64,000 bases of DNA, taken from assembly GCF_015230015.1 (NCBI RefSeq), contig NZ_JAAKZC010000002.1:62001-126000 (forward strand), given 5' to 3'. Positions 35,674-45,684 of the stretch are shown piece after piece; position 1 is the first letter of the stretch, and each line of letters starts with the position of its first letter. The translations under genes were made by a program, and so were the position numbers. The stretch comes from Campylobacter concisus. Lineage in GTDB: Bacteria > Campylobacterota > Campylobacteria > Campylobacterales > Campylobacteraceae. The notes below the pieces were generated by a model, which saw only the letters and a list, made by a program, of their open reading frames with translations, made no database searches and was not told the origin of the DNA.

Positions 35674-36189
35674 TTATCCTCTTTTGCCCCATAAAATTTC
35701 TACTATCTCATTAGCACTTAGCTCACGCATCACGCCCTCTATCTCGCGGCGTTCAAAGAGCTCAAATCTAAACGTATCAGCAAAATTTAGCTTCAAAAAC
35801 TCTGCAAAATATGCGCCTTTGCAGGCAAATTTTACTCTTATATAAAATGCCTCTAAAAAATCATCATCAAATTCAGGCACAGGCGCCAACATGCGTTCTA
35901 CGATCACGCTAAGCTCGTCTTTTGTGGTATCAGGCACCAGTTTTGGCTCTGGCAGGGCGATGTCAAAGGCTAAATTCTCAGCGCCCTCAGCCTCCCACCA
36001 CTCGTGCAGGCTAAATTTACTCATATCCTTGCCACTTATCTGTGCTAGGCGTTTCTCTACTTTGCGGTACTCTTCGCCGTCCTCATCGCCATTTTCGTCG
36101 CAAAAGTCGGTATAGGCTAAAATTTGCTCCAAAATTTCATCATATATTTTTCTAGCACGCTCAAAGTCAGGCTCTATCTGCGCTCGCAT
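35674..36189 (-). CDS. Hypothetical acidic protein between mraY and murD
   Basis: A 171-aa acidic, mainly helical soluble protein with no signal peptide or membrane segment and one cysteine. Readable features are '[21 protein letters not shown]' split as '[14 protein letters not shown]' and 'RKVEKRL', '[21 protein letters not shown]' split as '[13 protein letters not shown]' and 'LAFDIALP', and the end '[14 protein letters not shown]'. I do not recognise a family. The start is four bases after the mraY stop and the stop is four bases before murD, so all three are in one operon. That places it in a cell-wall synthesis context, but no function can be assigned. Confidence 0.7.
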   Translation of the reverse strand: MRAQIEPDFERARKIYDEILEQILAYTDFCDENGDEDGEEYRKVEKRLAQISGKDMSKFSLHEWWEAEGAENLAFDIALPEPKLVPDTTKDELSVIVERMLAPVPEFDDDFLEAFYIRVKFACKGAYFAEFLKLNFADTFRFELFERREIEGVMRELSANEIVEILWGKRG

Positions 36190-36192
36190 GAT

Positions 36193-37257
36193 CTACCTGA
36201 TCTTTAGCGCGGTTAGTGCGATCAAATTTGCTAAAAGTGCGATGATCCAAAAGCGCACGATGATCTTATTTTCCGCCCAGCCTTTTATCTCAAAATGGTG
36301 ATGTATAGGCGCCATGAGAAAAATTCTGCGTTTAAAAATTTTAAAGCTACCCACCTGCAAGATGACACTAAGCGTCTCTACGACAAAGATGAGGCCGATG
36401 ATGATGAGCAAAATTTCGTTTTTGGTCGCAACGCCCATAAAACCGATATATGCACCAACGCTTAAGCTGCCGCTATCGCCCATAAAGACTTCAGCCGGAT
36501 GGCAGTTAAACCACAAAAAGCCCATGAGCGAGCCAATGAGTGCAGAGGCTACGACGACGCTCTCGCCAACGCCTGCGATCTTTGGTAGAAGCAGGTATGA
36601 GCTAAAGACAGCGTGGCCGCAGATGTAGGCAAAAACGCCAAGAGTTAGAAGTGAAAATATTGATGGTACGGCGGCAAGTCCGTCAAGTCCGTCTGTTAAA
36701 TTTACCGCATTTGAGGCTGCGACGATGACAAGCGTCCAAAAGAAAATGGCAAAAATTTTCATATCAAAGATGGGCTGCTTGTAAAATGGCAGGTAAAACT
36801 CAGTATTTAGCTCTTTGCTGATGTATAAAAACGCTGCGAGTAAAAAGGCGATGAGAAACTGAAAAAAGAGCTTTGCCTTTGGGCTTAGGCCGGCGTGGTT
36901 TTTAGCACCTAAAATTTTGCTGTAATCATCCTTGTAGCCAAGCAGAGTAAAGCAAACTAGGCAAAAGAGCGAGGCTAGAATGAAGGTGTTATCAAGCCTT
37001 GCACAGATGATCGTGGCGATCACGGCAGTAAAGACAAAGACAAGTCCGCCCATGGTCGGTGTTTTGGCCTTTTTTTGGTGAGTTTGTGGTGCGAGCTCAT
37101 AGATAGGCTGGGCGGCATTTTTTGCCTTTGCCCAAGCGATAAATTTAGGCATCAGATAAGCTGTCAAGATAAATGCTATGAAAAATGCGATGCCAGCGCG
37201 AACGGTGATATACTGAAAGATATTAAAGTTGAAAATTTCATAGATATAGTAAAACAT
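36193..37257 (-). CDS. mraY: Phospho-N-acetylmuramoyl-pentapeptide transferase
   Basis: A 354-aa integral membrane enzyme that moves phospho-MurNAc-pentapeptide to undecaprenyl phosphate, forming lipid I. About ten hydrophobic helices are present. Family motifs are '[13 protein letters not shown]' near residues 65-77, 'GYKDDYSKI' near 108, '[13 protein letters not shown]' near 185, '[20 protein letters not shown]' near 255 and '[12 protein letters not shown]' near 318. I chose the ATG at 37257 ('[12 protein letters not shown]'), which gives the usual family length, over an ATG nine codons upstream. Confidence 0.94.
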   Translation of the reverse strand: MFYYIYEIFNFNIFQYITVRAGIAFFIAFILTAYLMPKFIAWAKAKNAAQPIYELAPQTHQKKAKTPTMGGLVFVFTAVIATIICARLDNTFILASLFCLVCFTLLGYKDDYSKILGAKNHAGLSPKAKLFFQFLIAFLLAAFLYISKELNTEFYLPFYKQPIFDMKIFAIFFWTLVIVAASNAVNLTDGLDGLAAVPSIFSLLTLGVFAYICGHAVFSSYLLLPKIAGVGESVVVASALIGSLMGFLWFNCHPAEVFMGDSGSLSVGAYIGFMGVATKNEILLIIIGLIFVVETLSVILQVGSFKIFKRRIFLMAPIHHHFEIKGWAENKIIVRFWIIALLANLIALTALKIR

Positions 37258-37290
37258 GGGAGCCTTTATTTTAAAAAAAAGCAATTTTAG

Positions 37291-37296
37291 TATAAT
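37291..37296 (+). promoter_or_regulatory. -10 box for gpmI
   Basis: TATAAT (context TAGTATAATGG) lies 41 bases upstream of the gpmI ATG in the spacer shared with divergent mraY. Confidence 0.6.
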
Positions 37297-37336
37297 GGCC
37301 TTAAAAATTATCTAAATTTAAGGATAAAATTTAAAA

Positions 37337-38800
37337 ATGGCTCAAAAAACTATACTTATAATAACTGATGGTATCGGATCTAATAAAAATGGTAAATTTA
37401 ACGCATTTGAGGCGGCCAAAAAGCCAAACTACGATAAATTTTTTAAAGAAATTCCAAACTCGCTCATAAAAACCTCTGGAAACGCTGTGGGGCTACCCAA
37501 AGGACAGATGGGAAACAGCGAAGTAGGGCACATGTGCATAGGAAGCGGTCGAGTTTTGTATCAAAATTTGGTCAAAATTTCACGCGGCTTTAATGATGGC
37601 TCAGTAGCAGAAAATGAAGCGCTAAAGGCTCTTTTTAAAAAGTGCAAAAAGATCCACGTCATAGGGCTTTATAGCGACGGTGGCGTGCACTCTCACATGG
37701 AGCATTTTGATGGTATGTGCGAGCTTGCTAGCAAAAGTGGCTGCGAAGTTTTTGCCCACGCTATCACCGACGGACGCGACGTTAGCCCAAATAGCGGTCT
37801 AAATTTCATAAAAAGCTTGGAGGCTAAATTTAAGGTAGCGACAGTTTGCGGGAGATTTTACGCGATGGATAGAGACAAACGCTGGGAGCGCGTAAAAGAG
37901 GCCTATGATAGCTTGGTAAAGGGAGCAAATTTAAGCGAGCTTTCGCCAAGCGAGTATCTACAAAAAAGCTACGATGAGGGCATGACAGACGAGTTTGTAA
38001 AGCCAGCAAGCTTTAATGGCTTTAAGGGCATAGGCGAAGATGACGGCGTGATCTTTATAAATTTTAGAAATGATAGAGCAAGAGAGATTTGTCAGGCTTT
38101 GGGTGAAGAGAAATTTGGCGAGTTTGAGCGACCTTTTGCTATCAAAAATCTCATCACCATGACCGAATACGACGCAAATTTTAAATTTGAAGTGCTATTT
38201 AAAAATGAAAAGATAAAAAACACCCTAAGCGAGGTCGTAGCGGCTGCTGGGCTAAGGCAGCTTCACACGGCTGAGACTGAAAAATACGCCCACGTAACCT
38301 TTTTCTTTAATGGCGGCGTCGAGGAGCTAGCTAGCAACGAAACTAGGGTGCTCATCCCTAGTCCAAAAGTAAAAACCTACGACGAAAAGCCAGAGATGAG
38401 CGCTGCTGAGGTTTGCAAAGCCGTGCTAAAGGGCATGGATGACGAGCAAGACTTTATCGTGGTAAATTTCGCAAATGGCGATATGGTAGGCCACACTGGC
38501 AACTACGAGGCCGCTATAAAAGCAGTTGAAGCAGTGGATGCGGCTCTTGGAGAAATTTACGCAAAAGCAAAAGAGAAAAACTACGCTATGATCATCACGA
38601 GCGATCACGGAAACTGCGAAGAGATGCGTGATAGTAGCGGCGAGCTACTGACAAACCACACAACTTATGATGTCTTTTGCTTTGTGATGGCTGATGGCGT
38701 AAAAAAGGTAAAAAACGGTGGTCTAAACAACATCGCGCCTAGCGTTTTAAAGCTCATGGGGCTTGAGATCCCAGCTGAGATGGACGAGGCGTTATTTTAA
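37337..38800 (+). CDS. gpmI: Phosphoglycerate mutase, cofactor-independent
   Basis: A 487-aa enzyme interconverting 3- and 2-phosphoglycerate in glycolysis and gluconeogenesis. It is an alkaline-phosphatase-superfamily, manganese-dependent mutase. The N-terminal metal site is in '[14 protein letters not shown]', and the catalytic serine is in '[17 protein letters not shown]' near residue 62. '[10 protein letters not shown]' near 145, '[10 protein letters not shown]' near 235 and the C-terminal metal ligands in '[12 protein letters not shown]' and '[11 protein letters not shown]' are all present. It is divergent from mraY and followed by fabG after 36 bases. Confidence 0.95.
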   Translation: MAQKTILIITDGIGSNKNGKFNAFEAAKKPNYDKFFKEIPNSLIKTSGNAVGLPKGQMGNSEVGHMCIGSGRVLYQNLVKISRGFNDGSVAENEALKALFKKCKKIHVIGLYSDGGVHSHMEHFDGMCELASKSGCEVFAHAITDGRDVSPNSGLNFIKSLEAKFKVATVCGRFYAMDRDKRWERVKEAYDSLVKGANLSELSPSEYLQKSYDEGMTDEFVKPASFNGFKGIGEDDGVIFINFRNDRAREICQALGEEKFGEFERPFAIKNLITMTEYDANFKFEVLFKNEKIKNTLSEVVAAAGLRQLHTAETEKYAHVTFFFNGGVEELASNETRVLIPSPKVKTYDEKPEMSAAEVCKAVLKGMDDEQDFIVVNFANGDMVGHTGNYEAAIKAVEAVDAALGEIYAKAKEKNYAMIITSDHGNCEEMRDSSGELLTNHTTYDVFCFVMADGVKKVKNGGLNNIAPSVLKLMGLEIPAEMDEALF

Positions 38801-38836
38801 ATTTGATAATATAAGCAAAATTTATAAGGAGAATCT

Positions 38837-39580
38837 ATGAAATTTAGTGGAAAAAACGTGCTAATAACAGGTGCAAGCAGAGGTATCGGCGCACAGATCG
38901 CAAAGACGCTTGCAAATATGGGCTTAAAAGTGTGGATAAACTACCGCTCAAAGCCTGAGATAGCAGACGCTTTGCAGGCTGAGATCGAGCAAAATGGCGG
39001 CAAGGCTGCGGTGATAAAATTTGACGCAACAGACGAAGATGAGTTTATAAAAGGTATAAATTTGATAGTCGATAGCGACGGCGAGCTAAGCTACCTTGTA
39101 AATAACGCTGGCATCACAAATGACAAGCTAGCGCTTCGCATGAAAACTAGCGAATTTACAGATGTGATAAATGCAAATTTAACTTCAGCTTTCATAGGAT
39201 GTAGAGAGGCTTTAAAAGTGATGAGCAAAAAGCGCTTTGGAGCGGTCGTAAACGTCGCATCTATCGTTGGCGAGATGGGAAATGCAGGACAGGTGAATTA
39301 TTCAGCCAGTAAGGGCGGACTAATCGCCATGAGCAAGAGCTTTGCAAAAGAGGGCGCAAGTAGAAATATCCGCTTTAACAGCGTAACTCCAGGCTTTATC
39401 GAGACTGATATGACGCATGGGCTAAGCGATGAGGTGAAAAAAACTTATAGCGATAATATCCCGCTAAAACGCTTTGGCAGCGCTAGTGAGGTGGCCGAGG
39501 CTGTGGCATTTTTACTAAGTGATCACGCAAGCTACATAACTGGCGAGACGCTAAAAATAAACGGTGGACTTTATATGTAA
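38837..39580 (+). CDS. fabG: 3-oxoacyl-ACP reductase
   Basis: A 247-aa short-chain dehydrogenase that reduces 3-oxoacyl-ACP with NADPH in fatty acid synthesis. The cofactor loop 'GASRGIGAQIA' lies near residues 12-22, 'NNAGITNDKLALRM' near 89, the catalytic serine is in 'NVASIVGEMGNAGQ' and the Tyr/Lys pair in 'YSASKGG' near 154. The C-terminal 'ITGETLKINGGLYM' matches FabG. AAGGAG precedes the ATG. It is followed by acpP, fabF and accA, forming a fatty acid synthesis run. Confidence 0.94.
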   Translation: MKFSGKNVLITGASRGIGAQIAKTLANMGLKVWINYRSKPEIADALQAEIEQNGGKAAVIKFDATDEDEFIKGINLIVDSDGELSYLVNNAGITNDKLALRMKTSEFTDVINANLTSAFIGCREALKVMSKKRFGAVVNVASIVGEMGNAGQVNYSASKGGLIAMSKSFAKEGASRNIRFNSVTPGFIETDMTHGLSDEVKKTYSDNIPLKRFGSASEVAEAVAFLLSDHASYITGETLKINGGLYM

Positions 39581-39666
39581 TGAAATTTCAACAAGTTTTG
39601 AAATTTAAAATAAATAAAAGCGTAAATATTATAAGATAACAGACATTTTTTATAAGGAGACCTTAA

Positions 39667-39900
39667 ATGGCAGTATTTGAAGACGTAAGAGACGTAGTTG
39701 TAGAGCAACTAAGCGTAGATCCACAAGCGGTAAAACTAGAGTCTAAAATCATCGAAGATTTAGGCGCTGATTCACTTGACGTTGTAGAGCTAGTTATGGC
39801 TTTAGAAGAGAAATTTGAAGTAGAAATTCCTGATAGCGAAGCAGAGAAATTAGTAAGCATTCAAGACGTTGTAAATTATATAGAAAAACTAGGCAAATAA
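39667..39900 (+). CDS. acpP: Acyl carrier protein
   Basis: A 77-aa acidic four-helix carrier protein. The phosphopantetheine attachment serine is in '[18 protein letters not shown]' (Ser near residue 37). The length, acidity and '[19 protein letters not shown]' are typical. It carries growing acyl chains in fatty acid synthesis. A strong AAGGAG ribosome site precedes the ATG. An 86-base spacer separates it from fabG and may contain a separate promoter (TATAAG near 39630). Confidence 0.96.
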   Translation: MAVFEDVRDVVVEQLSVDPQAVKLESKIIEDLGADSLDVVELVMALEEKFEVEIPDSEAEKLVSIQDVVNYIEKLGK

Positions 39901-39934
39901 TTTAAATTTGCATAGTTTGATTTAAGGAGATGTA

Positions 39935-41146
39935 TTGAAACGAGTCGTTGTAACTGGTATTGGCATGATAAACGCACTTGGTCTTGATAAAGAGAGCTCT
40001 TTTAAGGCTATTTGCGAGGGTAAAACAGGTGTGAAAGAGATCACGAGCTTTGATGTAAGCGAATTCCCTGTTAAAATTGCTGCCGAGATAACTGATTTTG
40101 ATCCAAATAGCATTTTAGACGGCAAAGAGGTGAAAAAAGTAGATCGTTTCATACAGCTTGGCATAAAAGCATCTAACGAAGCTATGGCTGATGCGAATTT
40201 TAAGGAGTTTGACGCTCATAAATTTGGCGTTAGTTCAGCAGCTGGCATAGGTGGTTTGCCAAATATTGAGAAAAACTCAATCACATATTTTGAAAAAGGC
40301 GTAAAGAGAATTTCGCCATTTTTCATCCCATCTGCACTTGTAAATATGCTAGGTGGCATAGTTTCAATAAACCACGGACTAAAAGGTCCAAATTTATCAA
40401 GCGTAACAGCTTGTGCAGCAAGCACTCATGCGATATCACAAGCTGCAAAATGCATAATGATCGGTCAAGCAACAAATATGCTAGTTATCGGTGCTGAATC
40501 AACTATCTGCGGCGTTGGTATAGGCGGTTTTGCGGCGATGAAAGCACTCTCAACTAGAAATGACGAGCCAAGCAAAGCTTCAAGGCCATTTGATGCAAAC
40601 CGCGATGGCTTTGTAATGGGCGAAGGCGCTGGCGCACTTGTGCTTGAAGAGTATGAGTCAGCTGTTGCAAGAGGTGCTAAAATTTACGCTGAAGTAGTTG
40701 GCTTTGGCGAGAGCGGAGACGCACACCATATCACATCACCAACACTTGAAGGTCCATTAAGCGCGATGAAGCAAGCACTTGATATGGCAAAAGGCGTAAA
40801 GATAGACTATGTCAATGCGCATGGTACTTCAACACCAGTAAATGATAAAAATGAGACAGCTGCACTAAAGGCTGTTTTTGGTGATAAGTGCCCACCAGTT
40901 AGTTCAACCAAAGGTCAGACCGGACACTGCTTAGGCGGCGCTGGTGCGATCGAGGCTGTCATATCTATAATGGCAATGAGAGATGGCATCATCCCTCCAA
41001 CGATAAACTACGAAACACCAGATCCAGACTGCGATCTAGACTACGTTCCAAATAAAGCTAGAAAAGCTGATATAAAAGCTGTTATGAGCAACTCATTTGG
41101 CTTTGGTGGAACAAACGGCGTCGTGATATTTAAAAAGTTGGATTAA
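39935..41146 (+). CDS. fabF: 3-oxoacyl-ACP synthase II
   Basis: A 403-aa condensing enzyme that elongates acyl-ACP with malonyl-ACP. The active-site cysteine is in '[11 protein letters not shown]' near residue 160, the two histidines are in '[14 protein letters not shown]' near 296 and '[15 protein letters not shown]' near 330, and the C-terminal '[11 protein letters not shown]' is present. The start is TTG, preceded by AAGGAG. It sits between acpP and accA; the accA ATG follows two bases after its stop. Confidence 0.95.
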   Translation: MKRVVVTGIGMINALGLDKESSFKAICEGKTGVKEITSFDVSEFPVKIAAEITDFDPNSILDGKEVKKVDRFIQLGIKASNEAMADANFKEFDAHKFGVSSAAGIGGLPNIEKNSITYFEKGVKRISPFFIPSALVNMLGGIVSINHGLKGPNLSSVTACAASTHAISQAAKCIMIGQATNMLVIGAESTICGVGIGGFAAMKALSTRNDEPSKASRPFDANRDGFVMGEGAGALVLEEYESAVARGAKIYAEVVGFGESGDAHHITSPTLEGPLSAMKQALDMAKGVKIDYVNAHGTSTPVNDKNETAALKAVFGDKCPPVSSTKGQTGHCLGGAGAIEAVISIMAMRDGIIPPTINYETPDPDCDLDYVPNKARKADIKAVMSNSFGFGGTNGVVIFKKLD

Positions 41147-41147
41147 G

Positions 41148-42083
41148 ATGTCAAATTATTTAGATTTTGAAAAGAGCATAAAGCAGATTGATGAAGATAT
41201 AGCAAATGCTAAGATCAGAGGCGATGAACATGCTGTTGAAATTTTAAATAAGAACCTATCTAAAGAGATATCAAAAGTATATAAAAATTTAAACGAATAT
41301 CAACGTTTACAACTTGCTCGTCACCCAGATAGGCCATACGCTATTGATTATATAAATTCATTTTTAGTTGATGGCTATGAGATCCATGGCGACAGGGCAT
41401 TTCGCGACGACCCAGCAATAGTTTGCTACATCGGTTACATCGGAGGCAAAAAGGCTGTCGTTATAGGCGAGCAAAAAGGTCGTGGCACTAAAAATAAACT
41501 AAAAAGAAATTTTGGTATGCCTCATCCAGAGGGTTACCGAAAGGCTTTACGCGTAGCAAAATTGGCTGAGAAATTTAACCTACCTATCTTATTTTTGATA
41601 GACACTCCAGGCGCATATCCTGGTGTTGGCGCTGAAGAGCGAGGTCAAAGCGAGGCCATAGCTAGAAATTTATTTGAATTTGCAAATTTAAAAACTCCAA
41701 TAATAGCTGTCGTTATCGGCGAAGGCGGAAGTGGCGGTGCTTTAGCAATAGGCGTGGCTGATAGACTTGCCATGATGAAAAACTCTGTCTTTTCAGTCAT
41801 CTCGCCAGAGGGTTGTGCAGCGATACTTTGGAATGACCCAGCTAAACAAGAGCAAGCCACAAAATCTATGAAGATAACGGCTGATGACTTAAAAAATTTA
41901 TCGCTTATAGATGACGTGATAAACGAGCCGATAAATGGAGCTCATAGAGATAAAGATGGTGCCGCAAAAGCACTTGCAAACTACTTCATCTCAGAGCTAG
42001 CCGAGCTTGAGAAGCTTGATATAAACGAGCTTGTCGCAAAAAGAATAGACAAAATCCTCTCTATCGGGGCTTATGAAGAGTAA
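41148..42083 (+). CDS. accA: Acetyl-CoA carboxylase carboxyltransferase subunit alpha
   Basis: A 311-aa subunit of acetyl-CoA carboxylase that, with AccD, transfers carboxyl from biotin to acetyl-CoA to make malonyl-CoA. It begins '[19 protein letters not shown]'. Then come '[11 protein letters not shown]', '[15 protein letters not shown]', '[20 protein letters not shown]' (20 residues), '[20 protein letters not shown]' and '[11 protein letters not shown]', all standard for AccA. It closes the fabG-acpP-fabF-accA run and is followed by a long-loop hairpin. Confidence 0.95.
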   Translation: MSNYLDFEKSIKQIDEDIANAKIRGDEHAVEILNKNLSKEISKVYKNLNEYQRLQLARHPDRPYAIDYINSFLVDGYEIHGDRAFRDDPAIVCYIGYIGGKKAVVIGEQKGRGTKNKLKRNFGMPHPEGYRKALRVAKLAEKFNLPILFLIDTPGAYPGVGAEERGQSEAIARNLFEFANLKTPIIAVVIGEGGSGGALAIGVADRLAMMKNSVFSVISPEGCAAILWNDPAKQEQATKSMKITADDLKNLSLIDDVINEPINGAHRDKDGAAKALANYFISELAELEKLDINELVAKRIDKILSIGAYEE

Positions 42084-42090
42084 AATTTAC

Positions 42091-42133
42091 AGTCGCAAGT
42101 GAGTTGAAAGTTTAAGTAAATTTGCTTGCGACT
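42091..42133 (+). terminator. Hairpin after accA
   Basis: AGTCGCAAG (42091-42099) and CTTGCGACT (42125-42133) form a perfect nine-base stem with a 25-base loop, followed by CTCCTTTAT. It lies eight bases after the accA stop. The remainder of the 200-base spacer to 42286 is AT-rich with no gene. Confidence 0.55.
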
Positions 42134-42286
42134 CTCCTTTATGCTAAATTTGATATGCTTTTTTTAAATTTTAAAAATTAAACAGTTTTATTTTTTTATC
42201 TCAGTATTTTAAAATTTAATAACTCATCTATGCAACTTTTAAGTGTTTAAGGCTAAAATTCTTAGCAAATTTCATAAAGGCTATTT

Positions 42287-43141
42287 ATGGATAAATTTCA
42301 AGAAAAATATATAAAGCTTTCAAAAGATTACTACAAAAATAACGGCAATGCGGCGAGTGTGGAGGCTTTGTATCAGTTTAAAGAAGAGCTTGAAGCAAGC
42401 AAGGACTCGCAAGCAAAGAGCGTTTTAGTCGATATTTATCAGCTTTTGTCTATGCAAAAGAGTGCTTACGAGCTACTTTTAAATATACATGATAAAAACG
42501 ACAAAAAACAGCTAAAAACGCTTGGCTACCTTGCGCAGTTTATGGATGAGGGTGACAAATGGGCGGTGCCAAGGCCAAAGAGCAAAGAGCAAATTTTAGC
42601 TCAAAAGGCAAAGGCTGCCACCTTGCCAAAATTTCGCTATCACCCAGAGCCATTAAAAACTGGCGCATTTAAAGATGATATGAGTGTCACCTGCGAGTGC
42701 TGCGGCAAAAACACAGAAATTTATTACAACAATGGCGTCTATAGCGAGCAAGACGTCACCTATCTTTGCCCAGCCTGCATCGCAAATGGTGAAGCTGCCA
42801 AGAAATTTGACGCTACCTTTGTGCAAGATGCCGACAATCTTGCCACGGATGACGCCAAAAAAGATGAGGAGCTCTTTGAAAGAACACCTGGCTATGAGAG
42901 CTGGCAGGGCGAGCACTGGGTGGCGTGCTGTGATGATTATTGCGCATTTTTGGGAGATGTGGGCACGAAGGAGCTTCTTGAGCTCGGCATCGCAGACGAG
43001 GTCTTTGCGGACTACGCAAAAAGGGACGATTACGACGCGAAAATGGCTCGCGAGCTGCTCGTAGCGGGTGGCGATTTTGCTGGATATTTGTTTCGTTGCT
43101 TGCACTGCAAAAAGTATCACATCTACATTGATGCTTGCTAG
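42287..43141 (+). CDS. CbrC family protein with N-terminal helical extension
   Basis: A 284-aa protein. Residues from about 110 on match the CbrC (UPF0167) family: 'LPKFRYHPEPLKTGAF', 'CECCGKNTEIYYNNGVYSEQ' (20 residues), 'YLCPACIANGEAAKKFDATF', 'FERTPGYESWQGEHWVACCDD' shown in part as 'RTPGYESWQGEHW', and 'YLFRCLHCKKYHIYIDAC'. The family is cysteine-rich, probably zinc-binding, and of unknown function; E. coli CbrC is in the CreBC regulon and linked to colicin E2 tolerance. The first 105 residues are a helical extension. The next gene starts 11 bases downstream, so the two are paired. Confidence 0.82.
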   Translation: MDKFQEKYIKLSKDYYKNNGNAASVEALYQFKEELEASKDSQAKSVLVDIYQLLSMQKSAYELLLNIHDKNDKKQLKTLGYLAQFMDEGDKWAVPRPKSKEQILAQKAKAATLPKFRYHPEPLKTGAFKDDMSVTCECCGKNTEIYYNNGVYSEQDVTYLCPACIANGEAAKKFDATFVQDADNLATDDAKKDEELFERTPGYESWQGEHWVACCDDYCAFLGDVGTKELLELGIADEVFADYAKRDDYDAKMARELLVAGGDFAGYLFRCLHCKKYHIYIDAC

Positions 43142-43152
43142 AAAGGAAAAAT

Positions 43153-43995
43153 ATGGATCTAAATGAAATTGCAAAAGGCTGCAAAGAGCGCGGTTTGGAG
43201 GGGCTTTTCGAGTTTTTAAAGCCAATGGCCAAAAATGCTATAAAGATAGATACGCAGGCTAAAGATGACGGTGATATCGTTGTTGGAGCGTCTAAATTTG
43301 GCGGGCAGCCAGATCTACCAGCTAGCGTGTCTTGGCCCTCAAATGAAAACGGCGCGCTTAGCTTTGTGGCGCAGATAAATTTTGCTGAAGCTAGTAAATT
43401 TGACACCGACGGGTTGCTACCAAAAAGTGGTATGCTATATCTTTTTTATGATATAAATTTACGCATTTGGGGCTACGACCCTGCTGATAAAAAGGGCTTT
43501 GCTGTGATCTTTAGTGAGGCAGCTAAAGACCAGCTTGCTCGCCAAAACATGGAGGGCGGAAATTTCACATTTGGCGCATGCTCTCTTAGCTTTAAAAACG
43601 AGCTAAATTTGCCAAGTTTGCAAAGCTCACTCGTGCCATTTGGTAAATTTAGCGAGGAGGAGTGGGCGGCCTATCACGAGATCATCGAGCCAAGCTGGCA
43701 GGCCAAAGAAAACAAGTTACTTGGCCACTCTGACAATATCCAAGACGGCATGGAGCTAGAGTGCGAGCTCGTGGCAAATGGCCTTGACTGCGGCGATGGC
43801 AGCGCTTATCACCACCCAAATATCTCTGAATTTGAGAAAAATGCCGCCCAGTGGCAGCTGCTTTTGCAGATAGATAGCGACTGGGATAGCGACATGGACT
43901 GGGACGGAGAGGGCAGAGTTTATCTATGGATAAAGAGGGACGATCTAGCGGCGCGCGACTTTAGCAAGACGTGGCTAGTTTTGCAGACGAGCTAG
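43153..43995 (+). CDS. DUF1963 (YwqG-like) protein
   Basis: A 280-aa protein of the YwqG/DUF1963 family. Recognisable parts are 'ASKFGGQPDLPASVSWPSNE' (20 residues), 'LSFVAQINFAEAS', 'LPKSGMLYLFYDI', 'HKLLGHSDNIQ'-type sequence seen here as 'NKLLGHSDNIQDGM', and 'WQLLLQIDSDW' with 'GRVYLWIKRDDL' near the end. The family has no established biochemical role; some members occur near toxin or immunity genes. The ATG at 43153 has AAAGGA upstream, and an earlier in-frame ATG overlaps the CbrC gene without a ribosome site. It is likely co-transcribed with the CbrC-family gene. Confidence 0.8.
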   Translation: MDLNEIAKGCKERGLEGLFEFLKPMAKNAIKIDTQAKDDGDIVVGASKFGGQPDLPASVSWPSNENGALSFVAQINFAEASKFDTDGLLPKSGMLYLFYDINLRIWGYDPADKKGFAVIFSEAAKDQLARQNMEGGNFTFGACSLSFKNELNLPSLQSSLVPFGKFSEEEWAAYHEIIEPSWQAKENKLLGHSDNIQDGMELECELVANGLDCGDGSAYHHPNISEFEKNAAQWQLLLQIDSDWDSDMDWDGEGRVYLWIKRDDLAARDFSKTWLVLQTS

Positions 43996-44339
43996 GGGCG
44001 AAAATTTAGCCAAAAGCTCTTGTTGGTGTGGATTTGGTAGTAAAATTATTTGGCATGCCATCTAAATTTCGTGCGTAGAATGTGTAAATTTAAAAATTTA
44101 AAGGTAAATGGCAGATTAAATTTAAATTTTTTGTAGTTTGCTGCTGGTTAAATTTACCTTGCAAGTGACTTTTACTCCCATACTAGCTTGGCTCTCCTTA
44201 AATTTCTCTTTGCTGATTAGATAGAAAATCGCGATATTTAGCCTTTATATCTCTTAAATTTAATAAAACTAGCAAATCTATCCATGCGCCAAATTTAGGC
44301 AAAATTTAGTAAAATCCTTAAAAAATTTAAAGGCAAAAT
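43996..44339. other. AT-rich intergenic region upstream of ribE
   Basis: No gene is seen in these 344 bases. There is a ten-base palindrome TGGCATGCCA at 44051-44060 and an inverted repeat AAGGTAAAT/ATTTACCTT (44101-44109 with 44152-44160). No FMN-riboswitch-like conserved sequence is recognisable before ribE. Confidence 0.5.
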
Positions 44340-44954
44340 ATGTTTAATGGCTTAATTAGGGAGCTTGCCGAGGTCATTAGCTACTCGCAAAATGTTTTAC
44401 GGCTAAAGGCTAAATTTCGCCCAAATTTAGGCGACAGCATCGCAGTAAATGGTGCTTGCTTAAGTGTGACTAAACTATATGAGGACGGCTTTAGCGTGGA
44501 GTTAAGCGCAGAGAGCAGGGCAAATGTCGCGGTTGAAAATTTAGCTGGCAGGGTGCATATAGAGCCAGCGATGAAGCTTGGAGAGCGAGTAGATGGGCAT
44601 TTGATGCAAGGCCACATCGACTTTATCGGCGTGATCTCGGCTATCAAAAAGCATGAAAACGGCGTTGATTTTTACATCGACCTGCCGCGCGAGGCGATGG
44701 CTCTTATGGCAAATAAGGGCTCGGTGGGCGTCGAGGGCGTGAGCCTTACGATCAACGAAATTTTGCCAAAAGGTATCAGGCTCACGATCATTCCCATCAC
44801 ATTTAGAGATAGTCTTTTTGGCACTTTCAAGGTTGGCAGACGCGTAAATATCGAGAGTGACCTGCTGGCTCGCTACGTGACTAGGATGCTTGATACTAAG
44901 CAAAATAGCGGCCTTAGCTGGGACGAGGTCGAGAGGATTTCGAGCCTTTACTAA
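44340..44954 (+). CDS. ribE: Riboflavin synthase alpha subunit
   Basis: A 204-aa enzyme that dismutates two 6,7-dimethyl-8-ribityllumazine molecules to riboflavin. It is built of two homologous lumazine-binding barrels: 'MFNGLIRELAEVI' and 'GDSIAVNGACLSVTKL' in the first, 'VDGHLMQGHIDFIGVI' and 'GSVGVEGVSLTINEI' in the second. The C-terminal trimerisation helix region follows ('NIESDLLARYVTRML'). Family length is normal. The laccase-domain gene follows ten bases later. The usual symbol in other organisms is ribC or ribE. Confidence 0.92.
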   Translation: MFNGLIRELAEVISYSQNVLRLKAKFRPNLGDSIAVNGACLSVTKLYEDGFSVELSAESRANVAVENLAGRVHIEPAMKLGERVDGHLMQGHIDFIGVISAIKKHENGVDFYIDLPREAMALMANKGSVGVEGVSLTINEILPKGIRLTIIPITFRDSLFGTFKVGRRVNIESDLLARYVTRMLDTKQNSGLSWDEVERISSLY

Positions 44955-44964
44955 GCGAGCGAAG

Positions 44965-45684
44965 ATGCGTGAAAATTTAGAGATCGTTTTTGATAAAAAT
45001 GGCATAGTAGCTGGCTTTACAAATAGGCTTGGCGGCGTGAGTGAGGGTAAATTTAGCTCGCTAAATTTAGGCGATCACGTGGGCGATGAGCCAAGAGATG
45101 TCATAAAAAATAGAGAAATTTTGGCTAAAAATTTAGGCGTGAAAAAGCTTAAATTTATGAAGCAGATCCACTCGGACAAGGTCTTTGTCCTTGAAAACGA
45201 GGAGGACGAGCTGCCAGAGTGTGACGCTGTGATCACAAATTTAAGCGATGTCGGCATCTGCGTCTTGGTGGCGGACTGCTCGCCAGTCGTGATGATAGAT
45301 GAGAGGCAGGGCGCTATCTGCGTGGCTCATGCAGGAAGAGCTGGCGTTACGCTAAAAATTTGCACAAAAGCATTTGGGCTTATGAGTGAGAAATTTGGCT
45401 CAAAAGCAGACGAAATGAGTGTCTTTGTCGGAGCAAATATAAAGGGCGGCTGCTACGAGGTTGGCGAGCTTGACCTTGGGGAATTTAACGCATATAAGAT
45501 AGGTAGAAATTTTGATATGAACGCGGCCTTAAGGGATGAATTTAGCGCACTTGGGGTTAAAAATTTAAACTTTAGCGAGGTCTGCACGCACTGCGACGAG
45601 AGATATTTTTCGTACCGAAGAGACGGCGTGTGCGGTAGATTTTGTGGATTTGCAGTGAAATTTAAGGATAAAAATGAGATATGA
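44965..45684 (+). CDS. pgeF: Polyphenol oxidase/laccase-domain protein PgeF (YfiH)
   Basis: A 239-aa multicopper-oxidoreductase-like DUF152 protein. Motifs include 'TNRLGGVSEGKFSSLNLGDH' (20 residues), 'KQIHSDKVFV', 'ADCSPVVMID', 'VAHAGRAGVTL', 'GANIKGGCYEVGE' and 'CTHCDERYFSYRRDG'. E. coli YfiH corrects misincorporation of L-Ser in the peptidoglycan precursor stem, hence PgeF. I chose the ATG at 44965 ('MRENLEIVFDKNG'), just after the ribE stop; a longer frame overlaps ribE without need. The stop overlaps the next small gene. Confidence 0.85.
   Translation: MRENLEIVFDKNGIVAGFTNRLGGVSEGKFSSLNLGDHVGDEPRDVIKNREILAKNLGVKKLKFMKQIHSDKVFVLENEEDELPECDAVITNLSDVGICVLVADCSPVVMIDERQGAICVAHAGRAGVTLKICTKAFGLMSEKFGSKADEMSVFVGANIKGGCYEVGELDLGEFNAYKIGRNFDMNAALRDEFSALGVKNLNFSEVCTHCDERYFSYRRDGVCGRFCGFAVKFKDKNEI

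Noticed and set aside
42653-43406. Long minus-strand frames opposite the CbrC and DUF1963 genes
   Set aside because: They are antisense to recognised families and lack any family features; Ala/Ser-rich composition is typical of shadow frames.
43996-44339. FMN riboswitch before ribE
   Set aside because: None of the conserved RFN-element sequence blocks can be recognised; only AT-rich repeats are present.
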